Assembly: GCA_050486405.1 (NCBI GenBank) | Contig: JBJHDF010000004.1 | Span: 62,001 to 126,000 of the forward strand | Length of the DNA stretch: 64,000 nt | Direction: 5' to 3' | Source: JBJHDF01 sp050486405 | Lineage (GTDB): Bacteria; Pseudomonadota; Gammaproteobacteria; Pseudomonadales; Cellvibrionaceae | In this document: one piece after another, positions 34,289 through 42,395 of the stretch | How positions within the stretch are numbered: the stretch's first letter is position 1 | Layout of the letters: the number at the start of each line of letters is the position of its first letter | Notes under the pieces: generated by a model | What the model was told of the DNA's origin: nothing | Database searches by the model: none | Seen by the model: only the letters and a program-made list of their open reading frames with translations | Position numbers and translations under genes: made by a program

Positions 34289-34564
34289 ATGGCGGTCAGT
34301 CATAGTGAATTACTCCAACTGAAAAACCTTGGGATGGCCACGGTAAACATTTTGCAGGCGATAGGAATCAACACAGTCGAGGATCTGAGAGCAGTAGGCG
34401 CCGTGGAAGCATACAAGCGTATCAAGGCCCGGGACATCAACGTCTCCCGGGTGATGCTCTATGCCCTACAGGGCGCGCTTATGGACGTACATTGGAACGA
34501 TCTGCCACCGGAACTGAAAAGCCAACTGGTGGAAGAAGCCGAACGGGAGAACTCCACCAGTTGA
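34289..34564 (+). CDS. Stand-alone TfoX C-terminal domain protein
   Basis: A 91-residue protein; GGAG lies nine bases before ATG. It matches the C-terminal helical domain of TfoX/Sxy (LKNLGMATVNILQAIGINTV, ALQGALMDVHWNDLPPELK), a helix-hairpin-like module. TfoX regulates competence genes in Vibrio and Haemophilus, but here the N-terminal domain is missing and no broken copy is seen, so this is a single-domain form. The upstream 290 bp are AT-rich and hold a possible promoter TTGCTC-16-TATTAT (34181-34208). Confidence 0.85.
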   Translation: MAVSHSELLQLKNLGMATVNILQAIGINTVEDLRAVGAVEAYKRIKARDINVSRVMLYALQGALMDVHWNDLPPELKSQLVEEAERENSTS

Positions 34565-34587
34565 GACTTGACTCCGAGAAGTTCGCC

Positions 34588-34611
34588 AAGCCCCGGCACA
34601 CTACCGGGGCC
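34588..34611 (+). terminator. degenerate terminator-like hairpin after the TfoX-C gene
   Basis: CCCCGG-CACACTA-CCGGGG resembles the AAGCCCCGG stem used elsewhere in the window, but no T-run follows. It may be a decayed terminator. Confidence 0.4.
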
Positions 34612-34771
34612 TGATGCCGCTACCGCCCGCTCTGCAAGCAGTCAGCGAACACCTACCTTTCTTTACTCCGCCTGCGTTGAAATTTCACCAAACGCTCGCA
34701 TATTATGCCCATAACCCATGGCGGCACGCCTCCACCGGCGGTCGCTGCACAGTTTGCACAGGAGAATTACC

Positions 34772-35665
34772 GTGTTACGCATTGGCCTGTTTTTGTTGAC
34801 CAACATTGCTGTGCTGGCCCTGGCGCTGCTCATCATGAGTGTGCTGGGTGTCGGCGGCTACCTGGATGAGACCGGTACCGGCCTCAACCTGACCCATCTG
34901 CTGATTTTCTGCGCCATCTTTGGCTTTGCCGGCGCCTTTGTGTCGCTGCTGATCTCCAAGCCCATGGCCAAGTGGTCCACCCGCACCCAGGTGATCACCC
35001 AGCCGCGCAATGCCCAGGAGCAGTGGCTGCTGCAGACCGTGGAAGATCTGGCCCGCCGCGCCGGCATCGGCATGCCGGAAGTGGGCATCTTTCCCGCCGC
35101 CGAGGCCAACGCCTTCGCCACCGGCTGGAACCGCAACAAGGCACTGGTGGCGGTGAGCCAGGGCATGCTGCAGCGCTTTGACCGCGACGAAGTGCGGGCC
35201 GTGATGGCCCACGAGATCGGCCACGTGGCCAACGGCGACATGATCACCCTGGCGCTGCTGCAGGGCGTGGTCAACACCTTTGTCATGTTCTTCGCCCGCA
35301 TCATCGGCCATTTTGTAGACCGGGTGGTGTTCCGCAACAACAGCGGCCACGGCCTGGGCTATATCATGGTGGTACTGGTGGCGCAGGTGGTACTGGGCAT
35401 CCTTGCGTCCATGATCGTTATGGCGTTCTCGCGCTACCGCGAGTACCGGGCCGACGCCGCCGGCGCCAGCCTGGCCGATCGCCAGTCCATGATTCGCGCC
35501 CTGCAGCGGCTCAAGGCGGAAGTGGAAGCCGGTGTGCAGAACCCCATGCCGGATACCATGAAGGCCTTTGGCATCAGCGAAGGCTTCTCCAAGCACATGA
35601 GCAAGCTGTTCGCCAGCCATCCGCCACTGGATCAGCGCATCGCCGTATTGAGCCGCGGCTACTGA
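34772..35665 (+). CDS. htpX: Membrane zinc metalloprotease HtpX
   Basis: A 297-residue M48 protease of inner-membrane quality control. GTG start with AGGAG upstream gives MLRIGLFLLTNIAVLALAL, the usual first helix; a second helix follows at about 35-55. The HEXXH motif is AHEIGH in VRAVMAHEIGHVANGD, the third ligand Glu in YREYRADAAGA, and two further helices lie between. An earlier in-frame ATG at 34718 lacks a ribosome site. Followed 7 bp later by a DegS/DegP-like protease, forming an envelope-stress unit. Confidence 0.96.
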   Translation: MLRIGLFLLTNIAVLALALLIMSVLGVGGYLDETGTGLNLTHLLIFCAIFGFAGAFVSLLISKPMAKWSTRTQVITQPRNAQEQWLLQTVEDLARRAGIGMPEVGIFPAAEANAFATGWNRNKALVAVSQGMLQRFDRDEVRAVMAHEIGHVANGDMITLALLQGVVNTFVMFFARIIGHFVDRVVFRNNSGHGLGYIMVVLVAQVVLGILASMIVMAFSRYREYRADAAGASLADRQSMIRALQRLKAEVEAGVQNPMPDTMKAFGISEGFSKHMSKLFASHPPLDQRIAVLSRGY

Positions 35666-35672
35666 GTCGACC

Positions 35673-36728
35673 ATGCTGTTGCGCGCCTGGCCGCTGCTGC
35701 TGGCCCTGTTGCTCCCAGTCGCCGCCGAGGCCGTGGAGAACAGTGAGCAGCAGTGGCTGATCGAGGACGAGCGCAACAGCATTTCCGTTTTTGAGCGGGC
35801 TCGCCCCAGCGTTGTCTACGTTACCAACCAGCAACTGGTTCGCGATCCACGCTCCTGGAACCTGCTGACGGTGCCCCGGGGCGCCGGCACCGGGTTTGTC
35901 TGGAGTGAATCGGGTTACATCGTCACCAACGCCCACGTCATCGAGGGCGCCCGGCAGATTCTCATCACCCTGCAGGATCAAAGCGTCTGGCCCGCCGAGG
36001 TGGTGGGCCTGGCACCGGACCGGGATCTGGCGGTGCTGAAAATCGAGGCGCCCGCGGACAGCCTGCAGCCCCTGCCCCTGGGCGACTCGTCCGAGCTGTC
36101 CGTGGGGCGCAAGGTGCTGGCCATCGGCAACCCCTTCGGCCTGGACGCCACCCTGACCACCGGCGTGGTCAGTGCCCTGGGCCGGGAAATCCAGGCGCCC
36201 AACCGCCGCACCATCCACAACGTGATCCAGACCGACGCCGCCATCAACCCCGGTAACTCCGGCGGCCCGCTGCTCAACTCAGGGGGTGAACTGGTGGGTG
36301 TCAATACCATGATCTACAGTCCCAGCGGCGCCAGCGCCGGCATCGGTTTTGCCATACCGGTGAACACCGTCAAGGAAATCGTGCCGCAGTTGATCACCCA
36401 CGGCCGCCTGGTACGGCCCGTGCTGGGTATCGAGGTGGCACCGGATCAGTGGGCGCGACAGGCGGGCGTCGAAGGCGTGCCCATCATGCGCGCCACCGCC
36501 GGCCTACCCGCCGCCCGCGCCGGCCTGGAGGGTATTCGCCGCACCAACCGGGGCAACCTCATCTTGGGCGATGTGCTGGTGGGTATTAACGATCACCCGG
36601 TGCGCAATTACGACACTCTGCTCACCGCCCTGGAGCAATACAGCCCCGGCGATACCGTGACCGTACATTACGTGCGCGAGGGCTCGGAGCGGCAGGTATC
36701 ACTGGAACTGGCCAAGCCACCGCAATAG
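35673..36728 (+). CDS. Periplasmic trypsin-like serine protease, DegS/HhoB-like, one PDZ domain
   Basis: A 351-residue HtrA-family protease. Signal peptide MLLRAWPLLLALLLPVAAEA is followed by a protease domain with His88 (TNAHVIEG), Asp118 (DRDLAVLK) and Ser196 (GNSGGPLL), then a single PDZ domain (about 250-345). One PDZ domain is like DegS/AlgW, but a cleavable signal rather than a membrane anchor suggests a soluble periplasmic enzyme. The stretch ERARPSVVYVTNQ is typical of the plant/cyanobacterial-like Deg branch. It follows htpX by 7 bp. Confidence 0.93.
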   Translation: MLLRAWPLLLALLLPVAAEAVENSEQQWLIEDERNSISVFERARPSVVYVTNQQLVRDPRSWNLLTVPRGAGTGFVWSESGYIVTNAHVIEGARQILITLQDQSVWPAEVVGLAPDRDLAVLKIEAPADSLQPLPLGDSSELSVGRKVLAIGNPFGLDATLTTGVVSALGREIQAPNRRTIHNVIQTDAAINPGNSGGPLLNSGGELVGVNTMIYSPSGASAGIGFAIPVNTVKEIVPQLITHGRLVRPVLGIEVAPDQWARQAGVEGVPIMRATAGLPAARAGLEGIRRTNRGNLILGDVLVGINDHPVRNYDTLLTALEQYSPGDTVTVHYVREGSERQVSLELAKPPQ

Positions 36729-36738
36729 GGAGCCCACA

Positions 36739-37071
36739 GTGCGCGACCGAATACCACTTTGCCAATTGGACGAGATTCCCGACGGTGGAAGCCGGGGACT
36801 GGAGCTGCAGGACGAACCGCTGCTGGCAGTGCGCCAGGGGCAACAGGTATTTGTCTATCGCAACAACTGTCCCCACGCCAATCTTCCCCTGGAATGGGTG
36901 CCGGATCAGTTTCTCGACTCAAGCGGCACCCTGATTCACTGTGCCAACCACGGCGCTCTGTTCACCATCGATACCGGCGAGTGTATCTCCGGCCCCTGCA
37001 TCGGCGACGCCCTGGAGTCATTGCCCTGCGAAGTGGCCGACGGTGTGGTCTACGCCTGCCCGGGCGATTGA
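36739..37071 (+). CDS. Rieske [2Fe-2S] ferredoxin-like protein
   Basis: A 110-residue soluble protein; GTG start with GGGAG upstream. The cluster ligands are Cys44-Pro-His46 and Cys68-Ala-Asn-His71 (NNCPHANLP, HCANHGALF), the CXH and CX2H boxes of Rieske proteins. There is no signal or anchor. Such small Rieske proteins act as electron carriers for oxygenases or as NirD-like subunits; no oxygenase is adjacent. It follows the serine protease gene by 10 bp, so it is probably co-transcribed with htpX and the protease. Confidence 0.93.
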   Translation: MRDRIPLCQLDEIPDGGSRGLELQDEPLLAVRQGQQVFVYRNNCPHANLPLEWVPDQFLDSSGTLIHCANHGALFTIDTGECISGPCIGDALESLPCEVADGVVYACPGD

Positions 37072-37508
37072 GGATCGACCGGCGGCTCGTGCCGGGGCGG
37101 CACTATCACCAATGTGCCGGCAATCAGATCGTGCCAGCCGCGCTTTTGCCGATCAAACGCCACCCAGATGATGCCCAGCATCAGCGGCAGCATGGACACG
37201 TAGTAACACAGGTAGCGAATCACACACTGGGCCGGTGTCGGTGGCTGGCCAGTTTTGGCATCGATGATTTTCGCATTCATCACCATCTTGCCCGGCGTGG
37301 CAGATTTGTAGATCCAGAATATGATGACCACAATGGCCGGCAGCAGATACTCCATCAATAACACCCCAGTGGTGAAGCCGTCCCTCCTCCAGAAGCCAGC
37401 GCCATAGATGGCCAGCACCAATGGCACCAGTAGCATCAGGTACAACAGTGTGTCGATCAGCGCAGCGGCGACGCGACGCCAAAAGCCCGCGTAGTGAAGT
37501 GTTTCCAT
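37050..37508 (-). CDS. RDD-family membrane protein
   Basis: A 152-residue inner-membrane protein. It starts METLHYAGFWRRVAAALID, the Arg/Asp motif that names the family, with helices at about 15-37, 50-70 and 100-120 and the later GKMVMNAKIID and KRGWHDLIAGT motifs. Some RDD proteins act in Na+/H+ exchange, most are uncharacterised. Its end overlaps the Rieske gene by 22 bp (convergent). Confidence 0.88.
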   Translation of the reverse strand: METLHYAGFWRRVAAALIDTLLYLMLLVPLVLAIYGAGFWRRDGFTTGVLLMEYLLPAIVVIIFWIYKSATPGKMVMNAKIIDAKTGQPPTPAQCVIRYLCYYVSMLPLMLGIIWVAFDRQKRGWHDLIAGTLVIVPPRHEPPVDPQSPGQA

Positions 37509-37563
37509 TTCAGTCTCCTTTATTATTGATAGTGTACACCGGGGCGCTTATGGTTGATCCCGA

Positions 37564-39900
37564 TTATCGATTCTCCAGACGATTATAATCCAGAAGACCG
37601 TAGTCCTGCGGCTGGTTGAGAGCGTACCAGGCGTGGATGCTGTCGCTTACCGCCCAGAAGTCCGGGTGGTTGCGACGGATGCCGTAGCGGTCGCGCAGAG
37701 CCCGGTAGTCTTGCTCGCTGCCCAGGGCGACCAGGCGCTCGGCAAAGTCCGGCAGGTCGGCTTCGTGCACCCGCAGTAGCGCATTGGGATAAGAACCCTG
37801 CACGCCGAACAAGAGCGTCACCGTATCTTCCTCGGGCACGCGCCGCCGCTCCTCCAGAAACATGGAGGACAGGTTCAGGTATGCGCTATTTTGCAACAAA
37901 GTGAACACCCCCAGTTCGGGTATCTGAATCAGCGTCACCTGGGGTAGCGGCTGATACTGCTCACCGCGCAGAGCTTGCAGTTTTTCCAGCGCCTCGCGCG
38001 TGCGCTGTTCCAGCCCGGCGGGCAACTCCTGGTCACGGGCCAGCACCGGATGCAGGTGCTCACGCAGCATGGAAAACAGTTCACTCTTGGGCGCTGCGCT
38101 GCGAAAATCCAGTTCGCTGTGCACATGTACCAGTTTGTCCAGGTACAGCGCCAGGTACTTTTCAATTTGCTCTTCCGCTTCGCGATACCAGTGCGCCACT
38201 TCCGCCCGGCGCTGCTCCTCTGGCAGCAACGCGGCAAAATTCATCTCGCCTTCCATACGCAGAAAGTCCATGTACATTCGCGTCAGCACCTGATGCGAGA
38301 CGTTGCCGTAGACATCAAAGCCGGCCACCAGCAGGTAGTGAATGCGCTCGAGCAGTGAGTAGTCGATAAGCCAGGCGGTTTTCGGCTCGGCCCCGAGCAG
38401 GCCACGGCTGACACTGGCACTGTCGCTGTGGCGAAACACCGTGAGCGCGGCATTGGTGTTGTCGCCATCGCCGTCCCAGATCAGATTCAGGCCCACGCCA
38501 CCACTGTCGTTCAACCTGTCGCGCACATGCTCGGCGCGCGCTTCCAGGTAGCTGGTGTAGCGCTGGGAGTAGTCGCGCCAGGCGCTGACCGGGCGCCAGG
38601 TGTCGCCCCGCCCTGCGGGCATGTTCAACAGTGCACCGTGTTCGGCAAGAAATTCGGCGCTGCCGCGCTCGCTGTTAAAATCCGGATCGACAAAGTACAC
38701 CCAAAAATGATCCTGGATAACATTGAGCGCCACCTGCCCGTGACACACTGGCCCCTTGATGAAATTCATGATGGTGAAGTGCGCCTCGTCCAGCAAAAAC
38801 CGGTAGCGCGCATTCATGGGTAATTGGGCAAAGGTGAGGAAGGGGTTCGCCGCCGTATCCGGATCGTAGGACGGCAACCCGGACACGATATAGTCGGCCT
38901 CCAGAAACCACTGCTGCCAGCGCGCCAGGCGCGCAGCGTCTAACCGGTAGGGCAAGTGGGCCTTGGCCACCACGCTGGACGGATCCCGCCAGAGGCGGTA
39001 GTAGACCCGTTCGACGCCCGGGTCATCGAAGGGGCGACGGCTGCTGATACGCTCGATGGGTTGCCCCGGGGGCGTGCGCGAGCGCACCAGCCGGAAGTAG
39101 ACGTCCGGCGCCTCGTCAAAGTACAGGCTGGCCAGAAACAGGTGCTCGTAGAGGTAGCGCGCCACCAGTTGCCGGCGCTTGCTGTCGCCGTTGAAAAAGG
39201 CCTCCCAGGTGCGCAGCGGTTCGCTCAGGGCGGGATCGGGCGCCGGCGGGCGCCCGGCCGGCGCGCCCAGCGCCAACCAGTCGAGCAACAACTCCTGCTC
39301 TCGGGCGTTGAGGCCGGGCAGAGCGTAGGGCATGCCGCGTTGAGGGTAGCGGGTACCGAAGCGGTCTATCTCATCCTCGCGTGGACACTGGTGCTGGGCG
39401 TCCACGGCAAACTCGAATCCGTCCAGTTGCACCACATCGGTGGGCAGTGGGTTGTCGGCCTTGAGGTGCAGCAGTTGCGCCAGAATGTTGCCCCGCAGTG
39501 GCTGCTCTGGGTCGGGTCGGCGTTCATCCAGCACCGGGAAAAAGCCCTTGTCCCGCCACCGGGCAGTGGTCTCGGCGTCCTCGAACATGCGTGTCAGGCT
39601 GGCGCCGGTGAGCCGACTGGCGTCGTAGACCGGTTTCTTGTGGGCGCCGCGCAGCAGGCCCTGATAGGACTGCAGATTGAGCTGACAAGGGGCGTCGAAG
39701 CAGCCGTGGCAGACCACACAGCGCTGCTCCAGCAGCGGCCGCACCTGCTCCTGGTAGGTGATGGCCGCCGCCATCGGTTCATACTCCCTGGGCATGGCCG
39801 GGCCCCGCTCGCGCTCCAGACGCGCCAGGCCAAAAGCGGCACACCCGGCCAAAACGGCAAGGAGACCCAGCAGCATGACCATTCTGACCTGTCGCGTCAT
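37564..39900 (-). CDS. cti: Fatty acid cis/trans isomerase
   Basis: A 778-residue periplasmic haem protein that converts cis to trans unsaturated fatty acids in membrane lipids during solvent, heat or osmotic stress. The start is set by GGGAGGG five bases upstream. The N-terminus has a hydrophobic signal with a lipobox-like LAGC (Cys20), followed by the c-type haem motif CVVCH (61-65) in EQRCVVCHGCFDAPCQ. The long remainder, with RGMPYALPGL, PVCHGQVALNVIQDHFWVYF and DVYGNVSHQV, matches the Cti family of Pseudomonas and Vibrio. ATGA overlap with the upstream sfsA gene couples the two. Confidence 0.95.
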   Translation of the reverse strand: MTRQVRMVMLLGLLAVLAGCAAFGLARLERERGPAMPREYEPMAAAITYQEQVRPLLEQRCVVCHGCFDAPCQLNLQSYQGLLRGAHKKPVYDASRLTGASLTRMFEDAETTARWRDKGFFPVLDERRPDPEQPLRGNILAQLLHLKADNPLPTDVVQLDGFEFAVDAQHQCPREDEIDRFGTRYPQRGMPYALPGLNAREQELLLDWLALGAPAGRPPAPDPALSEPLRTWEAFFNGDSKRRQLVARYLYEHLFLASLYFDEAPDVYFRLVRSRTPPGQPIERISSRRPFDDPGVERVYYRLWRDPSSVVAKAHLPYRLDAARLARWQQWFLEADYIVSGLPSYDPDTAANPFLTFAQLPMNARYRFLLDEAHFTIMNFIKGPVCHGQVALNVIQDHFWVYFVDPDFNSERGSAEFLAEHGALLNMPAGRGDTWRPVSAWRDYSQRYTSYLEARAEHVRDRLNDSGGVGLNLIWDGDGDNTNAALTVFRHSDSASVSRGLLGAEPKTAWLIDYSLLERIHYLLVAGFDVYGNVSHQVLTRMYMDFLRMEGEMNFAALLPEEQRRAEVAHWYREAEEQIEKYLALYLDKLVHVHSELDFRSAAPKSELFSMLREHLHPVLARDQELPAGLEQRTREALEKLQALRGEQYQPLPQVTLIQIPELGVFTLLQNSAYLNLSSMFLEERRRVPEEDTVTLLFGVQGSYPNALLRVHEADLPDFAERLVALGSEQDYRALRDRYGIRRNHPDFWAVSDSIHAWYALNQPQDYGLLDYNRLENR

Positions 39901-40634
39901 AAGCCCTCCCGCGATGCCACCGGCAGCAATACCACCGGCAGTGGGTGCACCAGGGCAATGCGGCTGGCGGCCGGCACTATCTCCGCCTGGTAAGCAATCA
40001 CTTCCACCCCAGCCCCGGCAGCCTCGCGCAGCGCGTCGCCGTAGGCCGGATCGATATGATCGGCCGGCTCCACCCAGCGCACCCCGGTGTGCTGGACGCA
40101 GAAGAGCAACACCGCCCGGTGCCCGGCCGCCACCATGACCTGCAGCTCGCGCAGATGCCGCCGGCCTCGCTCGCTCACCGCATCGGGAAAACAACCCCGT
40201 CCATCGTCTTCCATCAGGGTGACGCTTTTTACTTCGACATAACAGTCTGGCCCCTCGCCTTGGAGCAGAAAGTCCACCCGGGACTTCTCCTGACCGAAAC
40301 TGACCTCCCGCCGCACCCGGGTATAACTGGCCAACTCCCGGATGACCCTCTGCTCCAGCGCCTGGGCCACCAGGGTGTTGGCGCGCCCGGTATTGACCCC
40401 GGCCAGGTGGCCACCGGGCGCTGTGGCCACCTCCCACGTGTGCGGGTACTTGCGCTTGGCGTTATCGCTGGTGGAGTACCAGCAGGGGCTGCCGGGCAGC
40501 ACGCAGTTCTTCATGGAGCCGGTGTTGGGGCAGTGGATCGTGAGTTCGCTGCCATCACCCAGTTGTATATCAGCCAGAAAGCGCTTGTAGCGGCGCAGCA
40601 GGCGGGCGGGCCGCCAGGGAGCATGAGAACGCAT
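39897..40634 (-). CDS. sfsA: SfsA family DNA-binding protein / nuclease
   Basis: A 245-residue protein (sugar fermentation stimulation protein A) with an OB-fold N-terminal half (RYKRFLADIQLGDGSELTIH, HCPNTGSMKNC) and a PD-(D/E)XK-like C-terminal half (KSRVDFLLQGEGPDCYVEVK). Adjacent and divergent to dksA, where E. coli has sfsA upstream of dksA. Its stop overlaps the cti start by 4 bp, an unusual partner. Confidence 0.95.
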   Translation of the reverse strand: MRSHAPWRPARLLRRYKRFLADIQLGDGSELTIHCPNTGSMKNCVLPGSPCWYSTSDNAKRKYPHTWEVATAPGGHLAGVNTGRANTLVAQALEQRVIRELASYTRVRREVSFGQEKSRVDFLLQGEGPDCYVEVKSVTLMEDDGRGCFPDAVSERGRRHLRELQVMVAAGHRAVLLFCVQHTGVRWVEPADHIDPAYGDALREAAGAGVEVIAYQAEIVPAASRIALVHPLPVVLLPVASREGL

Positions 40635-40791
40635 GGAATGCCCTTGAACAACAATCTATTATTTCGGTCAATCTAATAGAACCCACATATTGAAACAAGT
40701 GGCCATAAAAAATACTGGCGCCGCCTATTGATATCTGGTAGTTTGCCATCCCTTCGCGATCCCAGTACGAGGCTTATACGAGGCCAAGACG

Positions 40792-41235
40792 ATGCCGAAA
40801 AGTTCATCCAACGCCGAGAACTACTCGCTGCGAACCTTTGTTCCTTATAAGGAGAAGAAGGGCGAGGAGTATATGAACGAAAACCAGTTGGAACACTTCA
40901 AGCAGATTCTGCTCAATTGGAAGCGGGAACTGATGGAAGAGGTGGACCGCACCATGAGCCACCTGAAGGACGAGGCTGCCAACTTCCCGGACCCGGCGGA
41001 CCGCGCCAGCCAGGAAGAAGAGTTCAGCCTGGAACTGCGCACCCGGGACCGGGAACGCAAGCTGATCAAGAAGATCGACAGTACCGTTGAGCTGATCGAC
41101 AACCACGACTACGGCTACTGCCACGCCTGCGGCGTGGAGATCGGCATCCGTCGTCTGGAGGCCCGGCCCACCGCCACCCTGTGCGTGGACTGCAAGACTC
41201 TGGACGAGATCAAGGAAAAGCAGATCGGCGGCTAG
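40792..41235 (+). CDS. dksA: RNA polymerase-binding transcription factor DksA
   Basis: A 147-residue factor that binds the RNA polymerase secondary channel and potentiates ppGpp. The coiled coil (about 45-105) carries the tip residues in DPADRASQEEEF, and a C-terminal zinc finger has four Cys (YCHACG ... LCVDCK). GAGG is nine bases upstream of ATG. First gene of the dksA-gluQ-cbrXAB block. GC-rich discriminators at the rplU and tRNA-Pro promoters in this window fit its control. Confidence 0.97.
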   Translation: MPKSSSNAENYSLRTFVPYKEKKGEEYMNENQLEHFKQILLNWKRELMEEVDRTMSHLKDEAANFPDPADRASQEEEFSLELRTRDRERKLIKKIDSTVELIDNHDYGYCHACGVEIGIRRLEARPTATLCVDCKTLDEIKEKQIGG

Positions 41236-41256
41236 CCCCCTCGTCGCCCCCCGACT

Positions 41257-42216
41257 ATGGCGACCCCGCTCAGCAATCACACTGCCGACGATCACACAGC
41301 GCCCGGCCCCTATGTCGGGCGCTTCGCCCCCTCCCCCACCGGCCCTTTGCACTTCGGCTCCCTGGTGAGCGCCCTGGCCAGCTATCTGGATGCGCGGCAC
41401 CAAAGCGGCATCTGGTTGGTGCGCATGGAAAACATCGATCCGCCCCGGGAACAAGCCGGCGCCCAGGACGCCATCCTGCGCAGTCTGGAAGATCACGCCT
41501 TACACTGGGACGGCCAGGTGCTCTTCCAGAGCGAGCGCCTGGCGGCCTACGCACAGACGCTGGCGCAACTACAGCAGGCGCAGCTCGTGTACCCCTGTCG
41601 CTGTCGCCGCAAGGACATTCAGGCCATGGGGGGTGTTTACGACGGCCGCTGCCGCCTGAATAAAGTAAGCACCGACAAACCCCATGCCCTGCGCCTGAAG
41701 CTGTACGAGTTGCCACCCGGCGGCCCCGAGTTGCCGGATCAGTTGGCCTTTGAGGATCTGATCCAGGGCCCCCAGCAGCAGGACCTGCGCCGGCAGGCGG
41801 GAGATCAAATAGTGCTGCGCAAGGACGGCCTCTTCGCCTACCAGTTGGCGGTGGTGGTGGACGATATTGCCCAGGGCATTACCTGCGTGCTGCGCGGCAG
41901 CGACCTTCTGGAGGTCACCGCCCGGCAGATTCGTCTCTTTCAGTTGCTGGGTGCCCGGGTGCCCGCATTTGGCCATGTGCCGGTGGCCGTCAACCCGCTG
42001 GGACAAAAACTGAGTAAGCAGACTCACGCGCCACCATTGAATCGCGACCGGGCCGGCGCTAATCTGTGGCGCGCCCTGGACTTTCTCGGCCAGCAACCGC
42101 CGCCGGAGTTACAAGCGGCAGCGCCGGACGAATTGCTGACCTGGGGCCTCGCGCACTGGCGCCGGGAGCGCATCCCCGGCCAGAGCCACCTACCCGCTCA
42201 TAGGGAGTATCTGTAA
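41257..42216 (+). CDS. gluQ: Glutamyl-Q tRNA(Asp) synthetase
   Basis: A 319-residue truncated GluRS paralogue that attaches glutamate to queuosine at position 34 of tRNA-Asp. It has the catalytic core only: RFAPSPTGPLHFGSLVSAL (HIGH-type motif), a zinc site beginning YPCRCRR, and KLSKQ as KMSKS-type motif; the anticodon-binding domain is absent, as in the family. It follows dksA by 21 bp, the conserved arrangement. No strong ribosome site is visible. Confidence 0.96.
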   Translation: MATPLSNHTADDHTAPGPYVGRFAPSPTGPLHFGSLVSALASYLDARHQSGIWLVRMENIDPPREQAGAQDAILRSLEDHALHWDGQVLFQSERLAAYAQTLAQLQQAQLVYPCRCRRKDIQAMGGVYDGRCRLNKVSTDKPHALRLKLYELPPGGPELPDQLAFEDLIQGPQQQDLRRQAGDQIVLRKDGLFAYQLAVVVDDIAQGITCVLRGSDLLEVTARQIRLFQLLGARVPAFGHVPVAVNPLGQKLSKQTHAPPLNRDRAGANLWRALDFLGQQPPPELQAAAPDELLTWGLAHWRRERIPGQSHLPAHREYL

Positions 42217-42218
42217 CC

Positions 42219-42395
42219 GTGAACAGCCTGCGCCTGGTCATCCTGCTGTTGCTGCTGGCTTATATCTTTCTGCCTACCCTGCTGGACTGGGTGATCAGCC
42301 CGGACGGCGCCTGGTACCGTCCCTTTGGCGTCTGGCTGCTGGTGATTTTCGTGGCCTTTGTCCTGCATCTGAGACACAAACGCCATGGGCTTTGA
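42219..42395 (+). CDS. Small two-helix membrane protein upstream of cbrA (CbrX-like)
   Basis: A 58-residue frame with GTG start right after the gluQ stop; it reads VNSLRLVILLLLLAYIFLP..., with a second helix FGVWLLVIFVAFVLHL and a basic C-terminus RHKRHGL. It overlaps the cbrA start by 11 bp, so translation is probably coupled. Pseudomonas has a small membrane ORF in exactly this place before cbrA (named cbrX in P. putida). Conservation of size, topology and place supports a real gene. Confidence 0.75.
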   Translation: MNSLRLVILLLLLAYIFLPTLLDWVISPDGAWYRPFGVWLLVIFVAFVLHLRHKRHGL

